The notes beneath the pieces were generated by a model, which searched no databases, had not been told where the DNA came from, and saw only the letters and a list, made by a program, of their open reading frames with translations. A program made the position numbers and the translations under genes. Below, in pieces: positions 6,362 through 11,770 of a stretch of 11,770 nt of DNA. The stretch is from UBA1367 sp040268355 (GTDB lineage Bacteria; Actinomycetota; Coriobacteriia; Coriobacteriales; Atopobiaceae), in NCBI GenBank assembly GCA_040268355.1, contig JAWRIT010000132.1:1-11770 (forward strand), read 5' to 3'. Position 1 is the first letter of the stretch. Each line of letters opens with the position of its first letter.

Positions 6362-6426
6362 GGTGCGAGCGGTCTTCCGCATGGCGGTGGTCACCGGCGC
6401 AGCACGTGTCTTTTTTCGAAAGGTGG
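6362..6426 (+). promoter_or_regulatory. Structured leader with a T6 run before the transporter gene
   Basis: GTGC (6363-6366) can pair with GCAC (6402-6405). This encloses two small hairpins, GCGG-TCTT-CCGC (6369-6380) and CGGT-GGTC-ACCG within CGGTGGTCACCG. It is followed by TTTTTT (6411-6416) and then directly by the SD GAAAGGTGG (6418-6426). CTTT (6410-6413) could pair with AAAG inside the SD. The layout could end truA transcripts or control the downstream gene. It does not match a riboswitch class I can name. Confidence 0.35.
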
Positions 6427-6431
6427 GCCGT

Positions 6432-7400
6432 ATGGACCTTCTGCTTGACGTCCTGGTTGAGAGCGCGTTCGACACCGTCGAACTCGTGCCGTTCCTCCTG
6501 CTGACCTATGTGGCCATGGAGGCACTCGAGCACGGGACGGCAGGGATGGCGGAGCGCCTGATCGCCCGCGCCGACAAGGGAGGGCCCGTGGTGGGCGCCT
6601 TGCTGGGCTCCCTGCCGCAGTGCGGCTTCTCCGCCATGGCCGCCACGCTGTATGCCGGGCGCGTCATCAGCGTTGGAACGCTGGTGGCCGTGATGCTCTC
6701 GACCTCGGACGAGCTCATCCCCGTCTTCATGGCGCGCGGTGCGCAGGTCGCACAACTCGGCTCCATCATCGGCATCAAGGTCGCCATCGGCCTGGTGGTG
6801 GGCCTACTCGTCGATGTGGCCCTGCGAGCCCTGCATCGTGCCGGTGACGGGCACCCGCACATCGCCGAGCTGTGCGAGCGTGTGGGCTGCCACTGTGGTG
6901 CCGTCGACCGGCAGCAGGGCCATGCCCATGGACAGGAGGGAGGTGCCTCTGCCCACGTGGACGTGCACCATCACGGCCACGAGGACAACGCGCACGGGCG
7001 GTGGTGGCACATCCTGCGGAGCGCCGGCATCCATACGGCAGAAGTCACGCTGTTCATCTTTCTCGTCACCTTTGCCTTTGGCATGCTCATCGAGCTCGTC
7101 GGACAGGAGGCGCTGGCGGTCGCGTTGGGATCCCACCCCATTCGCGCCATTTTCCTGGCGGGACTCATTGGCCTGATCCCCAACTGCGGCGCCTCGGTGG
7201 CCATCGCCCAGCTCTTCCTCGACGGTGCCCTCTCCACCGGCCCCATGCTGGCGGGCCTGCTCGTGTCGGGCGGGATGGGCCTGCTCGTGCTGTTCCGTAC
7301 GAACGCCGACGCGAAGCAGAACGTCGCGATCGCCGCCTTCGTCTATGCGGTCGGTGTCGTGGTGGGACTTGCCGCGCAGGCGCTGGGTGTCGTCCTGTAG
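6432..7400 (+). CDS. Putative heavy-metal exporter (ArsP_2/DUF2899-like permease) with His-rich loop
   Basis: A 322-residue integral membrane protein with two homologous halves. The first half (about 1-132) has membrane segments near 15-30, 52-75, 80-98 and 110-131, and the motif LPQCGFSA at 61-68. The second half (about 200-322) repeats it as IPNCGASV at 249-256, with segments near 205-222, 238-262, 268-287 and 297-320. The long linker (133-200) holds 13 histidines between 135 and 193 and three cysteines (148, 153, 155), which suggests metal binding. The duplicated P-x-C-G-x-S architecture fits the family called putative 10TM heavy-metal exporter, often annotated as an arsenic efflux protein or manganese transporter. 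The actual substrate is unknown. The start is ATG 6432 with SD GAAAGGTGG. An upstream GTG at 6363 is rejected. Confidence 0.75.
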   Translation: MDLLLDVLVESAFDTVELVPFLLLTYVAMEALEHGTAGMAERLIARADKGGPVVGALLGSLPQCGFSAMAATLYAGRVISVGTLVAVMLSTSDELIPVFMARGAQVAQLGSIIGIKVAIGLVVGLLVDVALRALHRAGDGHPHIAELCERVGCHCGAVDRQQGHAHGQEGGASAHVDVHHHGHEDNAHGRWWHILRSAGIHTAEVTLFIFLVTFAFGMLIELVGQEALAVALGSHPIRAIFLAGLIGLIPNCGASVAIAQLFLDGALSTGPMLAGLLVSGGMGLLVLFRTNADAKQNVAIAAFVYAVGVVVGLAAQALGVVL

Positions 7401-7653
7401 CCCGTGTGCAGATGCTGGACATCGCGGGGTGTGGCAGGGGCGTGACCCCCGTGTGACCTCAGGGTACCGGGGTGGTTGTGGCTGTGACAACCTGGCACGT
7501 AGCTCTGTGAATCTGTTGAATTCCTTGTCCGCACATCAGTCGTTCACAAGCGGGCTCGACGGCTAGAGGATAATTCGGCGGTACGCACCGTTCGCATCAA
7601 TGGGTCGCATCACACCCGCTCGCTCGACGCGTGGATTCAAGGAGGCTTCGCGG
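7401..7653 (+). other. Non-coding gap with two hairpins
   Basis: No credible gene lies here. GGGG-CGTGA-CCCC (7437-7449) and GGTTGT-GGCTGTG-ACAACC (7474-7492) are perfect short stems after the transporter stop codon, neither followed by a T-run. They may contribute to transcript ending. The right part holds the possible promoter and the SD of the glycosyltransferase gene. Confidence 0.45.
7543..7574 (+). promoter_or_regulatory. Possible promoter of the glycosyltransferase gene
   Basis: TTCACA (7543-7548) resembles a -35 at 5 of 6 positions and GATAAT (7569-7574) a -10 at 5 of 6. The spacer is 20 bases, longer than the optimal 17, so the pair is uncertain. The site lies 80 bases before the start codon in a stretch that is richer in A and T than its surroundings. 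Confidence 0.35.
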
Positions 7654-8724
7654 ATGTCACAGCTGCATCCACAGGTTTCGATCATTATGCCGGCCTATAA
7701 CGTGGGTCGCTACGTCCGCCGTGCCGTCGAGAGCCTCCAGAACCAGACCCTGCGCGACTTCGAGCTCATTGCGGTGGATGACGGATCGTCCGATCGCACG
7801 GGGCAGATCCTTGATGCCATGGCCGAGCGCGACCTGCGCATCACCGTGCTTCACACGCAAAACGGTGGCGCGCCCGCGGCGCGCAACCTCGGGATCGAGC
7901 GGGCCAAGGGCACCTACCTCTACTTCATGGACGCGGACGACTGGGCCGAGCCTCGCATGCTCGAGGACATGGTCGACTTCGCCGAGCGCAGCCGGTTGGA
8001 GCTGGTGATCACCGGCTTTTACATCGACACCTACTACGGGGACAACGGCGAGCACACCACCGAGATCAAGACCCATCCGAACTGCCTGTACCCGACGCAG
8101 CACGACTTTCGTGCGGCAGCGTGGCAGCTCTTCGATCAGAACCTGCTCTACACGCCGTGGAACAAGCTGTTCGTGCGCGAGCGCATCGAGCGGCTGAACA
8201 TCAGGTTCCGTCCCACCTTCATGGACGACTTCCCCTTCGTGCTTGACTACCTTCGCGACGTCGAGCGCGTCGGCATGATCGAGAAGGCCTACTACCACTT
8301 CATTCGCGAGCGCGCCGAGTCTGAGACGGCCCGGTGGCGCCCCGACCTCTACGAGAAGCGCGAGGAGGAGCACGGCTGGATGCTCGACCTCTATCGCCAT
8401 TGGGGCCTTGACGGGGACGCGGCAAGCATGGAGGTCATCCAGCGCCGCTACATCGAGCGGCTCGTCGGCTGCATCGAGAACGTGTGCAACCCTGCCTGCA
8501 AGCTGTCGACCAAGGAGAAGCTGGCGCAGATCGAGCAGATGATCTCAAGCGACCGCGCCCAGCTCGCCGTGGCGACGGCCCGTCCGCGCAGCCGGATGAT
8601 GAAGGCGATGCTCGTTCCCGTGCGCATGAAGAACGCGCGTCTGGCCTACCATGAGGGCAAGTTCATCTCGTACGTGAAGCGGCACAACACCAAGGTCTTC
8701 GCGACGCTCAAGGCAAGGCGCTAG
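7654..8724 (+). CDS. Family 2 glycosyltransferase
   Basis: A 356-residue GT-A fold inverting glycosyltransferase that would move a sugar from a nucleotide-sugar donor onto a surface polysaccharide, teichoic acid or glycolipid precursor on the inner face of the membrane. The N-terminal catalytic domain shows VSIIMPAYNVGRYVRRAVES from residue 8, VDDGSSDRT at 41-49 for nucleotide binding, NGGAPAARNLG at 70-80 and the metal-binding DADD at 93-96. The C-terminal half (about 200-356) is helical-looking and basic at the end, with no clear membrane segment, so it is probably peripheral. The ATG at 7654 follows AAGGAGG (7639-7645) by 8 bases. An in-frame ATG at 7600 is not supported by an SD. It stands alone rather than in a polysaccharide cluster, so the acceptor cannot be named. 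Confidence 0.9.
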   Translation: MSQLHPQVSIIMPAYNVGRYVRRAVESLQNQTLRDFELIAVDDGSSDRTGQILDAMAERDLRITVLHTQNGGAPAARNLGIERAKGTYLYFMDADDWAEPRMLEDMVDFAERSRLELVITGFYIDTYYGDNGEHTTEIKTHPNCLYPTQHDFRAAAWQLFDQNLLYTPWNKLFVRERIERLNIRFRPTFMDDFPFVLDYLRDVERVGMIEKAYYHFIRERAESETARWRPDLYEKREEEHGWMLDLYRHWGLDGDAASMEVIQRRYIERLVGCIENVCNPACKLSTKEKLAQIEQMISSDRAQLAVATARPRSRMMKAMLVPVRMKNARLAYHEGKFISYVKRHNTKVFATLKARR

Positions 8725-8735
8725 CAGACGTTTTG

Positions 8736-8761
8736 CGGTGCCAGCGGAAGGCGTGGCACCG
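8736..8761. terminator. Hairpin between convergent genes
   Basis: CGGTGCCA (8736-8743) and TGGCACCG (8754-8761) form a perfect 8-bp stem with a 10-base loop. It lies between the plus-strand glycosyltransferase gene, which ends at 8724, and the minus-strand pyrE, which ends at 8852, where a bidirectional terminator would be expected. T-runs on the 3' sides are poor on both strands. Confidence 0.45.
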
Positions 8762-8851
8762 GCTGCTTCCCCGACGTGCGCTCGTTGGTTGGGTGCAGCA
8801 CATGCGCTCCTCGTCGATCGCGGCCTACGACCCGCCGCAACCTGCCACCCG

Positions 8852-9514
8852 TTACCGCACGCCGTACTGCTCGTAGTAGGCATCGATGGCGCTTCGCAGC
8901 TCTGGCGTGATGACGCTGCCATCGAGCGCCTCGACGACCTCGCTCATGGACACGATGGCCGCCGTGGGAAAGCCGTACTTCTCGCTGACCTCGTCGATGG
9001 CCGCCAACCTGCCGCCACGGCCGACCTCCTCGCGGTTGAGCGAGACCATGAGGCCCACGACCTCGACGTCCGCCGCCGCCCTGAGCTTGGGGTAGGTCTC
9101 GTCGATGGATTTGCCGGACGTGGTCACGTCCTCCACGATAACGACGCGATCACCGTCGTGGAGCGTGGCCCCCAGCAGTTGGCCGGCGTCGGCCCCATGG
9201 TCCTTTGCCTCCTTGCGGTCGGCGCAGTAGCGGACCTCCTTGCCATAGAGATCGTGGTAGGCGATCGCGGTGGCCACCGAGAGGGGAATGCCCTTGTAGG
9301 CGGGTCCGAAGACGACGTCAAAGTCATCCCCATAGGTCGCGTGGATGGCCTGCGCATAGGCCTGGCCCAGACGCTTGAGCTGACCTCCGGTCACGTAAGC
9401 ACCGGCGTTCATGAAGAAGGGAGACCTGCGTCCGCTCTTGAGGGTGAAGTCTCCGAACCTGAGCACGTCGCTCTCGACCATGAACTCGATGAACTCACGC
9501 TTGTAGGCATCCAT
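8852..9514 (-). CDS. pyrE: Orotate phosphoribosyltransferase
   Basis: Transfers phosphoribose from PRPP to orotate, making orotidine 5'-monophosphate in de novo pyrimidine synthesis; a cytosolic dimer. The 13-residue PRPP-binding motif is VVIVEDVTTSGKS at 124-136. FTLKSGRRSPFF (23-34) and GPAYKGIPL (70-78) shape the active site. The flexible catalytic loop is DRKEAKDHG at 99-107 with Lys101, Lys104 and His106. At 220 residues it is normal in length. The start at 9514 is set by the family N-terminus and a GGAGGG SD a few bases upstream. The frame stays open to 9754 but the extra residues are low-complexity and lack homology features. It is the only pyrimidine gene here, so it is not in a full pyr operon. 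Confidence 0.95.
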   Translation of the reverse strand: MDAYKREFIEFMVESDVLRFGDFTLKSGRRSPFFMNAGAYVTGGQLKRLGQAYAQAIHATYGDDFDVVFGPAYKGIPLSVATAIAYHDLYGKEVRYCADRKEAKDHGADAGQLLGATLHDGDRVVIVEDVTTSGKSIDETYPKLRAAADVEVVGLMVSLNREEVGRGGRLAAIDEVSEKYGFPTAAIVSMSEVVEALDGSVITPELRSAIDAYYEQYGVR

Positions 9515-9550
9515 GAGGCTCCCTCCGTCTGTGGCGACACCGTGCCTCCC

Positions 9551-9559
9551 ATGGTAGCA
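9551..9559 (-). promoter_or_regulatory. Possible extended -10 of pyrE
   Basis: On the minus strand TGCTACCAT reads as TGn plus a TACCAT -10 (4 of 6), about 37 bases before the pyrE ATG. No good -35 is present at 17 bases, as extended -10 promoters allow. Directly upstream is an inverted repeat, GGGCCT at 9560-9565 with AGGCCC at 9578-9583, overlapping where a -35 would lie. Confidence 0.35.
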
Positions 9560-9628
9560 GGGCCTGCGCGTGAGGCGAGGCCCGTCAGGCAAGGTCTGCG
9601 CCGTCTTGCCCGCTCGCGCTCGTTCAAG

Positions 9629-9645
9629 AGGTGGTGCGCCCACCT
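9629..9645 (-). terminator. Hairpin between pth and pyrE
   Basis: AGGTGG (9629-9634) and CCACCT (9640-9645) form a perfect 6-bp stem with a 5-base loop, about 30 bases past the pth stop on the minus strand, followed there by CTTGAAC. It is a plausible but weak terminator separating pth from pyrE. Confidence 0.35.
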
Positions 9646-9674
9646 GTCCTTTGACGATGGCCTGGGACCATCCG

Positions 9675-10247
9675 CTACTCCGTATAGGTGCCTGCCAGGA
9701 CCTGCTCGATGGTGTCGGCCACTTCTTGGGCCATGAGCTGGAACTCCTCGGCAAAGCTGCCCTTGAGCTGACGCAGGGCGTAGTCGGCGACGCTCATCTT
9801 GCCGGGAGGGCGCCCGATGCCGCAGCGGATGCGCCAGAAGTCGCGCGTGCCCAGCTTGCTGGCAATGGAGCGAAGCCCGTTGTGCGCGTTGAGCCCTCCG
9901 CCGAACTTGACCTTGATGCTCCCCGGCGGCAGGTCGACCTCGTCGTGCACCACCAGGATCTCGGCGGGGCGAACGCGGCGGGCCCTCGTCAGCTTTGAGA
10001 GCGGACCGCCGCTCGTGTTCATGTAGCTCTGGGGCTTGGCGAGGATGACCTCGTGCGTCTCGAGTCCGTAGTGGGTCTTGACCACGGCCACGTCACAGCC
10101 GGCCTCGCTTTTCCAGTAGCGCACGCCAAAGCGCTCCGCCAGGACGTCGACGGCGGCAAAGCCGGCGTTGTGACGGGTCAGCGCGTAGGTGGCCCCAGGG
10201 TTGCCCAGACCGCAGACGATGCGGATGCCAGTGGGTGCCTGTGCCAT
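9675..10247 (-). CDS. pth: Peptidyl-tRNA hydrolase
   Basis: Frees tRNA from peptidyl-tRNAs that drop off the ribosome; an essential cytosolic enzyme of 190 residues (E. coli 194). Conserved residues are visible: Asn16 in CGLGNPG, catalytic His26 in LTRHNAG, Met76-Asn77 in KPQSYMNTSG, Asp102 in VVHDEVDLPPG and Asn123 in LNAHNGLRSI. They correspond to E. coli Asn10, His20, Met67-Asn68, Asp93 and Asn114. The usual GGHGGHNG before the last motif reads GGGLNAHNG, a common variant. The start at 10247 has a perfect GGAGGT SD (plus-strand 10253-10258) with a 5-base gap. It is co-directional with pyrE, 160 bases upstream of it. Confidence 0.95.
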   Translation of the reverse strand: MAQAPTGIRIVCGLGNPGATYALTRHNAGFAAVDVLAERFGVRYWKSEAGCDVAVVKTHYGLETHEVILAKPQSYMNTSGGPLSKLTRARRVRPAEILVVHDEVDLPPGSIKVKFGGGLNAHNGLRSIASKLGTRDFWRIRCGIGRPPGKMSVADYALRQLKGSFAEEFQLMAQEVADTIEQVLAGTYTE

Positions 10248-10283
10248 GGATGACCTCCGTCCCTCGTTCGTGCGTCGTAGGCA

Positions 10284-10313
10284 AGCATACGACAAGCAAC
10301 GCGGGCCTGTCGC
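10284..10313 (-). promoter_or_regulatory. Possible promoter of pth
   Basis: On the minus strand GCGACA (10313-10308) and TATGCT (10289-10284) are spaced by 18 bases, each matching the sigma70 consensus at 4 of 6. The distance to the pth ATG is about 37 bases from the -10. It is only a weak match. Confidence 0.3.
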
Positions 10314-10332
10314 TGGCAGCGTGAATCGCGCT

Positions 10333-10374
10333 GTTGCGCCAGGCCCTGTTGCGCAACGTAGTTCGGTCGACCGA
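10333..10374. repeat. Inverted repeats at the edge of the accessory module
   Basis: GTTGCGC (10333-10339) and GCGCAAC (10351-10357) form a perfect 7-bp stem with an 11-base loop. Six bases on, TCGGTCGACCGA (10363-10374) is a perfect 12-bp palindrome. CTGTTGCGC also occurs twice as a direct repeat (10331-10339 and 10347-10354 with the final base continuing). They lie 14 bases past the nucleotidyltransferase stop on the minus strand. No T-run follows in that direction. They could be a terminator, an operator or an insertion boundary. Confidence 0.55.
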
Positions 10375-10387
10375 CCTTCCTTTATGG

Positions 10388-11143
10388 TTACAGCCCGTAC
10401 GCCCTTTCTATCCTTACGAGCGCCTCCTCCAGGGTCATCCCAATGCCAAGTTGGTCAACGCGCATATTCTCTGCTCGCATGTCTGCGACGAACCTACTCA
10501 GATCAGCTGCGATCTTGTCGCCAATCTCGATACGGGCGGCGTTGGGGATGACCGTCATGAGACGGAGGACATCCTTCTTGTGCTTCTTCAAATCGACGCC
10601 GTTAACATGCTGCCCTGCCGTTTTTCGCGCATTAAGGTCGATATGTGCCCTCACCTTGAGGGGCACGAGGTGCTCGGCGTCCACGATGCTCAGACCATCG
10701 ACTCGAGCCAGCCCTTTGGTGAGGAAGTCGTAGTAGGCGTCGTCCAATAGGATTGCCGAAAGGCTGGAGATGTCATCGTCTACTGGAAGCGAACCCACTT
10801 CCACATCATCGCCATGGAGCGGAAAGTCTGGATGGCGCGAGAAAAGTTCCAACATGCGGGGATAGCCAAAGGCAGTCGGCTCGGTAAAGCGGTAAAAATG
10901 TACATCATCGTCATTGCGTCACCCGCATTCATAGCCACCATCACGCACGAAGTTCCACAGGGCCTGCCCAAACTCGTGCGCGGGCCTATCGGCGAGCATG
11001 ACGATGTCGAGATCCTTTGTAGCGCGGAATGACAGGCCGATGTCAGCCATGATGAGGTCGCACGCGCTGCCCCCGATGAGCGCGTATGAATCAGGAACGT
11101 CGACAAACGCCTCCCTGAACTTGTCCATGCCATAGACCGTCAT
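10388..11143 (-). pseudogene. AbiEii/MenT-like nucleotidyltransferase, interrupted by an in-frame UGA
   Basis: Read straight through, this frame gives 251 positions. The N-terminal part has LIGGSACDL (22-30) and ATKDLDIVML (41-50), the GG-S and DxD signature of Pol-beta nucleotidyltransferases with Asp44 and Asp46. Codon 75 is TGA (minus strand 10921-10919). The same frame then continues as RNDDDVHFYRF and on through FGYPRMLELFSR, the SSLSAILLDD block, PLKVRAHIDL (162-171) and KKHKKDVLRL (186-195) to TAA. The missing part is one codon, not a frameshift. The ATG at 10855 that would restart the C-terminal half has no SD. The ATG at 11143 overlaps the stop of the upstream gene as ATGA. Related nucleotidyltransferases are toxins that modify tRNA or other targets; here activity is probably lost unless UGA is read through. 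One 60-base stretch (10861-10920) is 29/60 G+C, well below the neighbours, which suggests transfer. Confidence 0.75.
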
Positions 11144-11770
11144 GAGAGCATCCTCTCCCTGAGCTCGTCAAGAGCGCCTTCGACCCTGGGGTCGTCATCG
11201 GTACCGTCGTTCAGCGAAAGATACAGCGAGACATCGTTCACGCATCCATCGGTTTCGTCCGTGCTGTAGCGCCAGGTCTCAAGGAGCAGGTCAGGCTCAT
11301 CGGCAGCGGAGACCTCGGTCAGGTGGTCGGATATGCCATCGAGCGCGTGCGGGTCATCGGACGCAAGCGTCATCCAAGGGTCGTCTGCCAGCATCGTCTT
11401 GCGACTCAGTGCCGTGATTCCTGCAGCCGGAAGCCCCAGCCTGTCAATGTCCGCCATGTCCAAATCAGTCATATAGAACGCCTGCCTTGCGATAGGGCTC
11501 GACATGAAGGGCTCCATCTTGTCGAGCAAGGCGCCACGCTCGTCCGAAGACAGCCGTCTGATGCTGCGACGCCTGCCACTCGATTCGAGCGCCTCCGATG
11601 CCACTACTCCGATCTCCATAAAGTAGTTGCTTGCGCTCGACAGGCTCTTTCCCATCAGCTCCGCGACCTCGGTGGTCGAACGACCGGACCACGATCCATC
11701 GATGATGTGGGTCACGACACGTTGGGCCTGCGGGCTCAACGGCGTTGGCTGCGGTCGCGACAGCTCGGAC
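11140..11770 (-). CDS. Winged-helix protein, partner (antitoxin-like) of the nucleotidyltransferase; 5' end outside window
   Basis: The frame runs from the right edge to TGA at 11142-11140, giving the last 209 residues. Near the edge is a helix-turn-helix region: LSPQAQRVVTHIIDG, then STTEVAELMGKSLSSASNYF, in the style of a winged helix that binds DNA. It is followed by SSDERGALLDKM and a C-terminal domain with LGLPAAGITALSRKTML and, later, LLETWRYSTDET and DVSLYLSLND near the end. A TTG at 11739 could start translation, but the frame stays open to the edge with similar character, so the gene most likely begins beyond the window. Its stop overlaps the nucleotidyltransferase ATG, indicating translational coupling. 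By analogy with AbiEi/AbiEii pairs it would be an autoregulating antitoxin; this is inference, since I cannot place it firmly in the AbiEi family. Confidence 0.65.
   Translation of the reverse strand, partial: SELSRPQPTPLSPQAQRVVTHIIDGSWSGRSTTEVAELMGKSLSSASNYFMEIGVVASEALESSGRRRSIRRLSSDERGALLDKMEPFMSSPIARQAFYMTDLDMADIDRLGLPAAGITALSRKTMLADDPWMTLASDDPHALDGISDHLTEVSAADEPDLLLETWRYSTDETDGCVNDVSLYLSLNDGTDDDPRVEGALDELRERMLS

Noticed and set aside
6347..6431. Manganese (yybP-ykoY) riboswitch before the transporter
   Set aside because: The region is only 85 bases and lacks the conserved loop sequences of that class.
8738..9736. Plus-strand open frame of 332 codons
   Set aside because: It lies opposite pyrE, which has all its active-site motifs; the plus-strand protein shows no recognisable domain.
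10880..10921. Selenocysteine insertion at the UGA
   Set aside because: No stable hairpin with a bacterial SECIS-like loop is visible just after the UGA, and no neighbour belongs to a known selenoprotein pathway.
10388..11143. Frameshift in the nucleotidyltransferase gene
   Set aside because: The two parts lie in the same reading frame (offset 288 bases, 96 codons); the break is one TGA codon, not an indel.
11140..11739. TTG at 11739 as the start of the winged-helix protein
   Set aside because: The frame remains open to the window edge, no SD is seen before it, and it would cut into the helix-turn-helix region.

Overview
The window carries the 3' part of a ribosomal-protein supercluster, followed by a mixed housekeeping and accessory stretch. 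The plus-strand order adk, map, infA, rpmJ, rpsM, rpsK, rpsD, rpoA, rplQ, truA is the spc/alpha-operon tail seen in Actinobacteria and Firmicutes; secY would be expected just left of the window. High G+C third positions, purine-rich Shine-Dalgarno (SD) sites, GTG and TTG starts on core genes, a four-cysteine adenylate kinase and a C-minus S4 suggest a high-GC anaerobic actinobacterium of the Coriobacteriia type (Olsenella/Atopobiaceae-like). This assignment is inference from style and gene order, not from a marker search.

Layout. 1-154 is a structured non-coding leader. 155-1691 holds adk and map, separated by a 124-base gap with two hairpins, a perfect SD and a possible 13-codon leader ORF that would couple to map. 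A good sigma70-type promoter (1812-1840) starts a new unit at infA. infA, rpmJ, rpsM, rpsK, rpsD, rpoA and rplQ then run to a strong intrinsic terminator (5286-5322): initiation factor 1, small proteins of the 30S and 50S subunits, and the RNA polymerase alpha subunit. Degenerate repeats fill 5325-5490 before truA (tRNA pseudouridine synthase). A membrane metal-exporter-like protein with a histidine-rich loop follows, preceded by a leader with a T6 run. A family 2 glycosyltransferase closes the plus-strand genes.

From 8736 rightward the genes lie on the minus strand. pyrE (pyrimidine synthesis) and pth (peptidyl-tRNA hydrolase) are normal housekeeping genes. Beyond pth is a small accessory module: a winged-helix protein running off the right edge, whose TGA stop overlaps the ATG of a Pol-beta-type nucleotidyltransferase. 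This arrangement resembles AbiE/MenT-type toxin-antitoxin operons. The nucleotidyltransferase reading frame is interrupted by one in-frame UGA at codon 75 and otherwise continues intact in the same frame to 10388.

The most interesting points are the UGA-interrupted nucleotidyltransferase, set against a gene set that almost never uses TGA as a stop (TAG 10, TAA 5, TGA 1), the wing-helix/nucleotidyltransferase pair itself, the structured leaders before map and before the metal-transporter gene, and the degenerate intergenic repeats. No CRISPR array, rRNA, tRNA or insertion sequence was seen.
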